A model generated the notes under the pieces. That model saw nothing but the letters and a program-made list of their open reading frames with translations, was not told where the DNA came from and did no database searches. Positions 50,847 to 58,455 of a stretch of 64,000 nt of DNA are shown one piece after another. Position numbers and translations under genes: made by a program. Origin of the DNA: Sphingobacterium sp. SGR-19. Its GTDB lineage: Bacteria > Bacteroidota > Bacteroidia > Sphingobacteriales > Sphingobacteriaceae. The stretch's first letter is position 1; the number at the start of each line of letters is the position of its first letter. Location: contig NZ_JAAKGS010000010.1 in the NCBI RefSeq assembly GCF_011043555.1, forward strand, positions 62,001 to 126,000, given 5' to 3'.

Positions 50847-53465
50847 ATGAGCATAGCAAAAACTTATAACCCAAAAGAAGCGGAAGAAAAATGGTACTCT
50901 TATTGGATGGAGAATAACTTTTTCCGTTCGACACCTGATGAACGTGAACCGTATACCATTGTGATGCCGCCACCGAATGTTACCGGTGTGCTGCATATGG
51001 GACACATGCTGAATAACACTATTCAAGATGTACTGATTCGTCGTGCGCGTATGCAAGGCAAAAATGCCTGTTGGGTACCAGGAACAGATCACGCTTCGAT
51101 TGCTACGGAAGCAAAAGTGGTTGCTATGCTTAAAGAACAAGGTATCGACAAAAAATCGTTGACACGTGAGGATTTTTTAAAACAAGCTTGGCAATGGAAG
51201 GACAAATACGGTGGTATCATTTTGAAGCAATTGGAAAAGTTGGGGGCGTCTTGTGATTGGGAACGCACGAAATTTACAATGGATCCAGATTTATCCGAAG
51301 CGGTTATCGATACGTTTATTAAATTTTACAAAGACGGTTATATCTATCGTGGGGTGCGGATGGTCAATTGGGATCCGCAGGGAAAAACTGCACTTTCGGA
51401 CGAAGAGGTGATCCGTAAAGAAGTTAATCAGAAATTATATTACATTCGTTATAAAGTCCAAGATAGCAAAGACCATATCATTATTGCGACCACTCGCCCC
51501 GAAACGATCATGGCGGATACCGCTATTTGTATCAACCCTAACGACGAACGCTACCAGCATCTCCAAGGAAAAACCATCCTTGTTCCGTTAGTCGATCGTG
51601 AAATCCCTGTTATCCAAGACGAATACGTGGAAATGGAATTTGGTACGGGCTGTCTAAAAGTTACACCTGCTCACGATTTGAACGACTATGAATTAGGACA
51701 AAAGCATAATCTGCCGGTTATCGATATTTTGAACGATGATGGAACACTGAATGAAAAAGCACAGATACTCGTTGGCGAGGACCGCTTTATCGCCCGCAAG
51801 AAAGTCGTTAAAATGCTGGAAGAAGCCGGTCAGATAGAGAAAATCGAAGACTACAAATCACAGGTTGGTTTCTCGGAGCGTACGGATGCTGCTATAGAAC
51901 CAAAACTCTCTATGCAATGGTTTTGCAAAATGGATGCGTTAGCGAAGCCGGCTTTGGAATACGTTGAAAATGGAACAATAAAGCTGATTCCGGAAAAATT
52001 CTTTGCTTCATACAAGCACTGGATGGAAAATGTAAAAGACTGGTGTATTTCCCGTCAATTGTGGTGGGGTCAACGTATCCCCGCTTGGTACAATGAAAAT
52101 AATGAATGGGTAGTTGCGAAGACAGAGACTGAAGCGCTGCAAGAATTGGAAGCACAAGGCAAATCCGTAAACGGTATCCGTCAAGAGGATGATGTTTTAG
52201 ATACCTGGTTTTCATCAGCCTTATGGCCAATGTCTGTATTTGATGGTGTACGCCATCCGGAAAACGAAGATTTCAACTATTATTATCCAACCAATGATTT
52301 GGTAACCGCACCGGAGATTCTATTTTTCTGGGTGGCACGTATGATCATCATGGGACATGACTATACACAGAAACCACCGTTCCGTAATGTATATCTTACC
52401 GGGATTGTTCGTGATAAATTAGGAAGAAAAATGTCTAAATCACTGGGCAATTCACCCGACCCTATTGAGCTCATGGAACAATATGGCACCGACGGGGTAC
52501 GTGTAGGGATGCTTCTCTCCTCTCCTGCAGGTAATGATCTCATGTTTGACGTGGCTTACTGCGAACAAGGTCGAAATTTTGCTAACAAAATCTGGAATGC
52601 CTTCCGTTTGGTAAAAGGTTGGGAAAGCACTAATACTCCAGCAACCGCAGCGCAAAAAACAGCCGCACAATGGTTTCAAAACCGATTTAACCAAGCGGTG
52701 GCCGAAATAGATGAACATTTTGCGAACTACCGTCTTTCTGATGCCTTAATGACAACCTATAAGTTGATTTGGGATGACTTCTGTGCTTGGTATTTGGAGT
52801 TAGTAAAGCCGGCTTATCAAGCGCCTATCGAGAAAGAAACACTGGAAACGGTCAAAGAATTTTTCCAAAAAGTTTTAACATTAGCTCATCCGTTCATGCC
52901 GTTTTTGACGGAAGAGCTGTGGCATGATGAATTATTTGGTTCACGCGACACCAAAGATTGTGTTATCGTGGCCCAATATCCCACTGTACGAGCTTATGAT
53001 GAACAAATCATTAAGGAATTTACCATGGTACAGCAAATCATTTCGGAGGTACGCAATGTGCGAAACTCCAAGGGGATGTCGCCTAAAACGTCGCTTCCGC
53101 TAGCCATTAATGCTACGGAGATAGATTTCACAAAATACCAAGATAGCATCATCAAATTAGCCAATATCTCGGAACTCACCTTTGTACAGGAAAAGGTGAC
53201 GGGTGCATTGAGCTTTCTCGCCGGAAAAAGCGAGTGTTATGTCAAATTGGATACGGGAAATATCGATGTAGAAGCGGAACGTGAACGAATTACAAAGGAA
53301 ATCGCTTATCTCCAAGGGTTCTTAGTTTCTGTAGACAAAAAATTATCAAACGAGCGTTTTGTACAGAATGCCAAACCGGAAATCGTGGAGAACGAACGCA
53401 ATAAAAAAGCAGATGCCGAAACAAAGATTAAGATTTTGGAAGAAAGTTTAATGGGATTGGAGTAG
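50847..53465 (+). CDS. valS: Valyl-tRNA synthetase
   Basis: An 872-residue class I synthetase. The start at 50847 (MSIAKTYNPKEAEEKWYSYWMEN) matches family N-termini; a frame from 50772 would begin upstream of the promoter. Motifs: PPPNVTGVLHMGH (HIGH-type, His50-His53), editing domain with TTRPETIMADTAI (about 217), GRKMSKSLGNSPDP (KMSKS at about 528-532), DVLDTWFSSALWPMS, and a C-terminal coiled-coil arm (VEAERERITKEIAYLQGFLVSVDKKL). It charges tRNA-Val with valine in the cytoplasm. Two small genes follow in the same direction. Confidence 0.98.
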   Translation: MSIAKTYNPKEAEEKWYSYWMENNFFRSTPDEREPYTIVMPPPNVTGVLHMGHMLNNTIQDVLIRRARMQGKNACWVPGTDHASIATEAKVVAMLKEQGIDKKSLTREDFLKQAWQWKDKYGGIILKQLEKLGASCDWERTKFTMDPDLSEAVIDTFIKFYKDGYIYRGVRMVNWDPQGKTALSDEEVIRKEVNQKLYYIRYKVQDSKDHIIIATTRPETIMADTAICINPNDERYQHLQGKTILVPLVDREIPVIQDEYVEMEFGTGCLKVTPAHDLNDYELGQKHNLPVIDILNDDGTLNEKAQILVGEDRFIARKKVVKMLEEAGQIEKIEDYKSQVGFSERTDAAIEPKLSMQWFCKMDALAKPALEYVENGTIKLIPEKFFASYKHWMENVKDWCISRQLWWGQRIPAWYNENNEWVVAKTETEALQELEAQGKSVNGIRQEDDVLDTWFSSALWPMSVFDGVRHPENEDFNYYYPTNDLVTAPEILFFWVARMIIMGHDYTQKPPFRNVYLTGIVRDKLGRKMSKSLGNSPDPIELMEQYGTDGVRVGMLLSSPAGNDLMFDVAYCEQGRNFANKIWNAFRLVKGWESTNTPATAAQKTAAQWFQNRFNQAVAEIDEHFANYRLSDALMTTYKLIWDDFCAWYLELVKPAYQAPIEKETLETVKEFFQKVLTLAHPFMPFLTEELWHDELFGSRDTKDCVIVAQYPTVRAYDEQIIKEFTMVQQIISEVRNVRNSKGMSPKTSLPLAINATEIDFTKYQDSIIKLANISELTFVQEKVTGALSFLAGKSECYVKLDTGNIDVEAERERITKEIAYLQGFLVSVDKKLSNERFVQNAKPEIVENERNKKADAETKIKILEESLMGLE

Positions 53466-53481
53466 TAGTATTATCTTTATA

Positions 53482-53898
53482 ATGATGAAAACCCATACAA
53501 CAAACTACATCGACACCTTCATTACCGTAGCGGAAGATACGAAGGCAACTTGTGGAACGATACCGCCATCTAGGGAAAATAAAAAGACAATTGCGGAAAT
53601 GCAATATGAAATATTGGCGAAAAATCCCTACAAATTCACATCCGATGATGTACTGTTCCAGGTATTTGCGGATAGGAACGATTTAACCAAAGCAGAATAT
53701 GAACAGGCGCGGAAACAATTCTTTTCCAAAGGGCAACCTTGCTTCCGCGCTTCCCCCCTAACCAAGACATATGGTTTTGGTATACATTGTGATGACCAAG
53801 GTAAAATAGCTATTTATGGTATGGAAACATCCGAATACAAAAATTTTATTACCGACAAGCATTTAAAACTTGTTAAAGCCATGAAATCCAGTAAATAA
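53482..53898 (+). CDS. DUF6157 family protein
   Basis: A 138-residue protein with the conserved pattern of DUF6157: HTTNYIDTFITVAEDTKATCGTIPPS, KTIAEMQYEILAKNPYKFTSDDVLFQVFADRN, FFSKGQPCFRASPLTKTYGFGIHCDDQGKIAIYGMETSEY. No role is known for the family. It starts 16 bases after valS, and could share its transcript; a further 51 bases separate it from the lyase-family gene. Confidence 0.85.
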   Translation: MMKTHTTNYIDTFITVAEDTKATCGTIPPSRENKKTIAEMQYEILAKNPYKFTSDDVLFQVFADRNDLTKAEYEQARKQFFSKGQPCFRASPLTKTYGFGIHCDDQGKIAIYGMETSEYKNFITDKHLKLVKAMKSSK

Positions 53899-53949
53899 AA
53901 ACCAAACCCATTTTCTGCTGTTCTTTTAGTAAAACATAGGATTAGGATT

Positions 53950-54702
53950 ATGTCATATACTACATTTAAACAGCTTCATCAAGAAAATCAGATATTGGTA
54001 CTAGGAAATGTGTGGGATGCACAAAGCGCAAAAGTAGCACAAGATGCAGGCTTTAAAGCACTAGGAAGTTCCAGCCATGCTATTGCAAATCTTTTAGGCT
54101 ACGAAGACGGCGAACAGATATCGGTAGACGAAATCTTGTTTATGGTGGAACGTATTGTGAAAGCCGTTGATATTCCCGTATCGGTGGACTTCGAAGCGGG
54201 GTATTCCGATGATCCCGATACCGTTGCCAAACATGTTCAGCAACTGGCCGACCTCGGTGTAGTAGGGATTAATCTGGAAGATGGTAAGGTCATTGACGGT
54301 GAACGAAAGCTACAGGATGCGCTATTGTTGGCAAATAAAATCAAAGCGATCAAAGCCAATACACCCCAAATGTTTATCAATGCTCGCGCTGATACGTACA
54401 CAACCGAACATACACAACCATTGGAAGAATCTATCACCCGATTGTCCCTATATGAGAAAGCTGGTGCCGACGGGCTCTTTATTCCCCTCGTGGAAACAAA
54501 AGAAGATATTCAGAAAATTGTTTCTTCTACCCAGCTTCCACTCAATGTTTTCTTAACAGACACCCTACCCGACTTAACCACGTTGCATCAATGGGGTGTA
54601 AAACGGTTAAGTCATGGAGCAAAAATCTATGAATGGTTAGTGGAGAAGAATATAGATGTATTTCAGTATTTTGTAAATGACCCTAGACTTCCAAAATCGT
54701 AA
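53950..54702 (+). CDS. Isocitrate lyase/PEP mutase superfamily protein
   Basis: A 250-residue TIM-barrel protein of the isocitrate lyase/phosphoenolpyruvate mutase superfamily. Signature regions: LGNVWDAQSAKVAQDAGFKALGSSSHAIANLLGYEDGE, PVSVDFEAGYSDDP (metal-binding acids), GVVGINLEDG, FINARADTY and DGLFIPLVETKEDI. The typical cysteine of true isocitrate lyase (KKCGH) is missing, and its length fits carboxyphosphonoenolpyruvate-phosphonomutase-like or oxaloacetase-type members that act on 2- or 3-carbon C-C/C-P/C-O bonds. Substrate unknown. Followed by a strong terminator. Confidence 0.9.
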   Translation: MSYTTFKQLHQENQILVLGNVWDAQSAKVAQDAGFKALGSSSHAIANLLGYEDGEQISVDEILFMVERIVKAVDIPVSVDFEAGYSDDPDTVAKHVQQLADLGVVGINLEDGKVIDGERKLQDALLLANKIKAIKANTPQMFINARADTYTTEHTQPLEESITRLSLYEKAGADGLFIPLVETKEDIQKIVSSTQLPLNVFLTDTLPDLTTLHQWGVKRLSHGAKIYEWLVEKNIDVFQYFVNDPRLPKS

Positions 54703-54724
54703 GTGGGATTCATGGTCAAACTAT

Positions 54725-54758
54725 AAAACAGGAGGTGTAGAATCTCCTGTTTTTTTTA
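54725..54758 (+). terminator. Rho-independent terminator after the lyase-family gene
   Basis: AAAACAGGAG (54725-54734) pairs with CTCCTGTTTT (54744-54753) around a 9-base loop, followed by T to 54757. It lies 22 bases after the stop at 54702. Confidence 0.92.
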
Positions 54759-55040
54759 TACTATCCAACAACTTCATCAGTCGATATCCGCCGATCAACT
54801 CCGTTATTATCATATCAAATCGCCATTAGTTGTTCTTTCTGCCTGCAATACAGCTTCGAGTAACCTGCTTCCGTCTGAAGGATCAGAAAGATTGCAAAAT
54901 TCTATGACGAGTTGGCTACGAGTAAAAGTCCGATCTGGGCGCTTGCAGAAGCAAACGAGCATATCTTTCAGAACAACCAACTTCAGGTACGAATCCTCGG
55001 TACTGGTCTAATATTGCATATACCGGAGCGGATATAAAAA
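54759..55040. other. Gene-free stretch with a possible decayed plus-strand reading frame
   Basis: No gene is supported. One plus-strand frame at 54879-55037 has no start codon and follows a TGA, yet reads with a protein-like composition (KFYDELATSKSPIWALAEAN, then VRILGTGLI) and stops 4 bases before the hairpin at 55041. It could be a relic of a broken gene; I cannot identify the family. Confidence 0.3.
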
Positions 55041-55066
55041 TAGACTTGCAAAAGCATGCAAGTCTA
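55041..55066 (-). terminator. Terminator for the small minus-strand gene
   Basis: TAGACTTGCA (55041-55050) and TGCAAGTCTA (55057-55066) make a perfect 10-base stem with a 6-base loop. On the minus strand five T follow it, whereas the plus strand has no T-tract. It therefore ends transcription coming from the right, supporting the small gene at 55130-55258. Confidence 0.85.
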
Positions 55067-55129
55067 CGCCAATCCACATGGACGATATCAATTTCTTTCC
55101 TTGAGCTAGCTAGTTGCCTCTATAGCGTA

Positions 55130-55258
55130 CTAAGGTTTACAAAGTTTAAAAACAAACAAAATAAAACCTACCATAAACATCAGAAATGATTCATTTGGTA
55201 TCATTCCCTGTGGTATACTTTCATGGCTTCCTTGAGGCGCGTCAAAATCCCTTTCCAT
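55130..55258 (-). CDS. 42-residue single-span membrane peptide
   Basis: A short frame too small for usual gene calling. From the ATG at 55258 it encodes 42 residues: a polar N-terminus (MERDFDAPQGSHESIPQG), a hydrophobic segment of about 15-17 residues (MFMVGFILFVFKL) and CKP before the TAG. An in-frame stop two codons upstream of the ATG fixes its start. A minus-strand terminator follows 64 bases downstream, which is the main evidence that it is expressed. Many Bacteroidota have similar short peptides with a Pro/Gly-rich front and one transmembrane helix, but I cannot name the family or role. Confidence 0.55.
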   Translation of the reverse strand: MERDFDAPQGSHESIPQGMIPNESFLMFMVGFILFVFKLCKP

Positions 55259-55451
55259 TATTTAAATCATTTGATGTTTTACCCCTCTTTTTTCATTGTA
55301 AAATTCATGCTCTTCTCTAGAACAATCATTCTCGATAAAAGTTTCTTCATCGTGTTAATTTTTCACATCTTTTTACCGATTGCTACACTGTATTTACCGA
55401 GAAATGCATTGGGCACGCCTATTGTATCTGGATCGGTATGGGTAAACGGTC

Positions 55452-55459
55452 TATCTTTG
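55452..55459 (+). promoter_or_regulatory. Candidate -7 element of the Pmp3-like gene
   Basis: TATCTTTG matches TAnnTTTG exactly, 49 bases before the ATG at 55508; no clear -33 TTTG at the usual distance. Together with the leftward gene at 55130-55258 the 55259-55507 gap is a divergent control region. Confidence 0.45.
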
Positions 55460-55507
55460 GAGTGCTTAAAAATAAGTAAATTTACAAAACATTAAAACAA
55501 CAACGCT

Positions 55508-55705
55508 ATGATATTGATCGCAGTCCTATTCCCTTGGTTATCATTCTTTTTGAGAGGAAAAATATTAATTGGCTTTATCTGTCTTTTCTTGCAGTTTACA
55601 TTGATCGGTTGGTTACCTGCGGCAATATGGGCAGTAGCCTCCCGTGTCGACGAGAAAAACAAGAACCGCATCCGCCAATTGGAAAGACGGATGCAGCGTT
55701 CTTAA
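55508..55705 (+). CDS. YqaE/Pmp3-family small membrane protein
   Basis: A 65-residue protein with two transmembrane helices (about 2-14 and 20-45) and a basic, charged C-terminus (EKNKNRIRQLERRMQRS). ILIAVLFPWLSFFLRGKI and LIGWLPAAIWAVAS give the pattern of the Pmp3/YqaE family, known for maintaining membrane potential under salt or cold stress. It converges with the PepSY-like gene 6 bases later. Confidence 0.8.
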   Translation: MILIAVLFPWLSFFLRGKILIGFICLFLQFTLIGWLPAAIWAVASRVDEKNKNRIRQLERRMQRS

Positions 55706-55711
55706 TTATCT

Positions 55712-56155
55712 TTAATCATCAACCCTTATAAACTCGCCTTGTTTTGAGAACTCCAAATCAAGTCCGTTCGAAATCTCCACCTGATAACCGTTTTTTCCCC
55801 TCTTCACTTCTTTCACGAACGTATTCGGAAAACTTTTATGGATGTATTGGGAAATTGTAGCTGGCACGAGTTGAGCGGGCACAGCTGTCTCTTTCATCTC
55901 TACCTTTTCCCATTCTCCATCATTGTCAAATTCAATTTTTGAACCATTTTTTAAGATCACTTCGTATTCTTTTTTAATAAGATACTCTGTATCCATCTTA
56001 ACTGTAACCACATTTTTTTCTGAAAAATGCTTTTTCACGAATGTTTGTGCTTTAGCCGGTAGCTTCGCAAACGATATAACTTTATCCTGTGCAGAAGCGC
56101 TTGTTACAGCAAATAGCAACAATGCTATTCCGGTTATTTTTAATAGCGTTTTCAT
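55712..56155 (-). CDS. Periplasmic PepSY-like (DUF2874) protein
   Basis: A 147-residue protein with a signal peptide (about 1-22, TSASAQ) and two PepSY-like repeats of about 60 residues: LPAKAQTFVKKHF with YEVILKNGSKIEFDNDGEWEKVEM, and VPATISQYIHKSF with YQVEISNGLDLEFSKQGEFIRVDD. This is the family described as beta-lactamase-inhibitor-like PepSY proteins of Bacteroidota. It lies 72 bases after the histidine kinase gene on the same strand, so it is either co-transcribed with or a target of that two-component system. Its exact role is unknown. Confidence 0.88.
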   Translation of the reverse strand: MKTLLKITGIALLLFAVTSASAQDKVISFAKLPAKAQTFVKKHFSEKNVVTVKMDTEYLIKKEYEVILKNGSKIEFDNDGEWEKVEMKETAVPAQLVPATISQYIHKSFPNTFVKEVKRGKNGYQVEISNGLDLEFSKQGEFIRVDD

Positions 56156-56227
56156 TTTAATACCTTCTTTTAGTATTACAAAAATTCTATTTGATTTGGG
56201 AAAGATTTGGGAACGAAGGAAGGTTTT

Positions 56228-57511
56228 TTATCTTATTTTTTCCAAAGAAAAAACATGCATATTTTTCTCGAATCGATAATCGATAGATAGTTCAGGATAA
56301 GTATCGACAATAGACTTCACGATGGCGAGCCCAAGTCCATTTGACTGGCTATCTTGCGTGCCTTTATGAAAACGGTTAAAAATCTTCTCTCGGTTTAGTA
56401 TAACTTGATTGCCTGTATTCGCTACCAAGAGATGGTTTTGACGTATATTTACGATTATCTTTCCTCCTTTAATATTATACCGTATAGCATTTCGGAACAA
56501 ATTAGAGATCAGCACAACCGCCAAATCTTTGTTCATCGATACATCAAAATTTCCATGTGTTTCTATTTCCAATGTTATATCTTTAAACGATAAAAAATCT
56601 TGAAAATCGCTACTAATCTCTTCTATTATATGATTTAAGCTAATCCGTTTAACGTCCTTATATTGTTTATTTTCAATTCTCGACAGCATTAACAATGCTT
56701 TGTTTAAATTTACAAGCCGGCGCAAGGATGATTTCGAATTAGCCAATTGTGTCAGTTGGCTTTCCGTAAGCGATTCGTCTTCCATCAACATTTCCAGTTT
56801 ATTAATTGTAACAGCTAAAGGCGTTTGTAATTCATGTGCAGCATTTTCAATAAAACGTTTTTGTTCATCAAATACCTCTTCATTTCGCTTCCACATCCGA
56901 TTAATCTCTTCATCTAATTGGTTAAATTCGACAATATTCGTGGACACAGGCTGTAAATCCTCCTTTTTTCCGAAGCGATAGAGATTCAAATTCTCCAAAA
57001 TAATTCGAAACGGACGCCAAGCTCGGCGAAGAACCAGTTCATTAATTAAATATACACCCAATACCAGAACTAAGTACAATACAATAAGTGCCGTGGTTAG
57101 GTTCAGGATTAAATCGTCTTCTTCAACCGTGGATGTACGAATTTCCAAATGATACGGTTTTTGATCGGGTGCATAAAACCCTGTTCGTAATACCCGATAG
57201 GGCTCCATCTCATCGTCATAGGGCATATAGAAAAACTCATTGTCTAGATAATTTTCCTCCGAAAAATCATCTTCATCACCAACGGGTGTAATTCGAAATT
57301 GGTTAATGCCGTATTTATTTGTTTCCAGAAGTTCTGGATGCTCATAAACCTCTCTTAGAATCAATATCTTCTGGTTTTTTAGCCCGTCATCCACATTGTC
57401 GTACACCTCTTCCAGGATAAAAGCGTAAAACAACGCTGCCCAAATTGTGATAATAATCAGGAAAGCGATGCTCAAATAACGCAAAGTATAATTCTTGAGA
57501 GAGACCTGCAT
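56228..57511 (-). CDS. Sensor histidine kinase of the PepSY-linked two-component system
   Basis: A 427-residue membrane kinase: transmembrane helices at about 12-33 and 137-157 bracket a periplasmic domain of about 100 residues rich in acid (VGDEDDFSEENY, MPYDDEMEPY), followed by a short cytoplasmic linker, HisKA with His226 (FIENAAHELQTPL), and an ATPase domain (LFRNAIRYNIKGG, ANTGNQVI, GLGLAIVKSIVD). The ATPase G1 box is unusual (ANTGN instead of DxGxG). The acidic sensor could bind a metal or peptide. It starts 4 bases after the regulator's stop and is followed by a PepSY-like gene, a set often seen in Bacteroidota. Confidence 0.95.
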   Translation of the reverse strand: MQVSLKNYTLRYLSIAFLIIITIWAALFYAFILEEVYDNVDDGLKNQKILILREVYEHPELLETNKYGINQFRITPVGDEDDFSEENYLDNEFFYMPYDDEMEPYRVLRTGFYAPDQKPYHLEIRTSTVEEDDLILNLTTALIVLYLVLVLGVYLINELVLRRAWRPFRIILENLNLYRFGKKEDLQPVSTNIVEFNQLDEEINRMWKRNEEVFDEQKRFIENAAHELQTPLAVTINKLEMLMEDESLTESQLTQLANSKSSLRRLVNLNKALLMLSRIENKQYKDVKRISLNHIIEEISSDFQDFLSFKDITLEIETHGNFDVSMNKDLAVVLISNLFRNAIRYNIKGGKIIVNIRQNHLLVANTGNQVILNREKIFNRFHKGTQDSQSNGLGLAIVKSIVDTYPELSIDYRFEKNMHVFSLEKIR

Positions 57512-57515
57512 CGTA

Positions 57516-58187
57516 TTATACCAATTTATAGCCTACACCATAGACTGCTTGAAAATCCACTTCTGCTTGATGGCTTTTAAGCTTTCGTCGTAAATTCTTT
57601 ATTTGTGAATAGATAAAATCAAGGTTATCCGATTGGTCGGCATCATCGCCCCAGACAGCTTCTGCAAGCGATGTCTTCGTGACCAGTTTTTCAGGACGTA
57701 TCATAAAATAGTATAACAAGTCATATTCTTTTCGGTTTAATTGTACCTCGTCTGTTCCAACAAGAACCTTACGTTCTTCCGGAAACAATTTCACATCTTT
57801 AAATTGAATAGCTTGTTCACCATGGTGACTTTTCCGGCGGATAATTGTTTTGATACGAGCAAGCAACTCCGCAAGATGAAAAGGTTTCGCTAAATAATCG
57901 TCTGCTCCCAATTCCAATCCTTCAACCTTATCCTCCACGGAGTCCTTGGCTGAAACGATAATGACCGAATCGACCTTTCCAAATTTTCTTAGCTCGGACA
58001 ACAATTGCATACCTGTCCCGCCGGGTAGCATGATGTCGAGCAGTACGCAGTCGTAATCATAATTAGCTAATTTAGCCAGGCCACTGGCATAATCACTGGC
58101 GGTCTCTACGATATATTTTTCGCCTTCAAGAAATGATTTCATCACATCACAAAGATCCGCTTCATCTTCAACAATCAGTACCTTCAT
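57516..58187 (-). CDS. OmpR-family response regulator of the PepSY-linked system
   Basis: A 223-residue regulator: receiver domain with VEDEAD (about 6-11), phosphate-accepting Asp51 in VLLDIMLPGG, and AKPFH with Lys near 100, then a winged-helix domain with LNRKEYDLLYYFM, SLAEAVWGDDADQSDNLDF and VYGVGYKLV. It starts the operon regulator-kinase-(PepSY). A 268-base gap with AT-rich sequence separates it from the divergent TamB gene; no strong promoter match was found on the minus strand there. Confidence 0.96.
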   Translation of the reverse strand: MKVLIVEDEADLCDVMKSFLEGEKYIVETASDYASGLAKLANYDYDCVLLDIMLPGGTGMQLLSELRKFGKVDSVIIVSAKDSVEDKVEGLELGADDYLAKPFHLAELLARIKTIIRRKSHHGEQAIQFKDVKLFPEERKVLVGTDEVQLNRKEYDLLYYFMIRPEKLVTKTSLAEAVWGDDADQSDNLDFIYSQIKNLRRKLKSHQAEVDFQAVYGVGYKLV

Positions 58188-58455
58188 AATTAAACTAAAC
58201 TACAACATTAGTGACATAATTAGGAAAGATTTTGGAAATTTTCGATATAATCACCTATTAATTAGATTTTTTAATTTCATTATTCGACGTTTTTTTAAAA
58301 CTCTACTATTGCTAATAGTTCGCAAATCTTATCTTTGTTCGTCGCTTTATATCGGTAAATAATAGAATTAGAAATAAACATTTCTGTTCTTTTTACGTTT
58401 GTTGGTAAAGAGGATTGCAAATAAAAGTCGCGTACAAATTTAACAGAAAATCACC

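Noticed and set aside
55223-55495. 90-codon plus-strand frame
   Set aside because: It overlaps, antisense, the start of the 42-residue peptide and includes the promoter of the Pmp3-like gene; composition is like AT-rich non-coding DNA.
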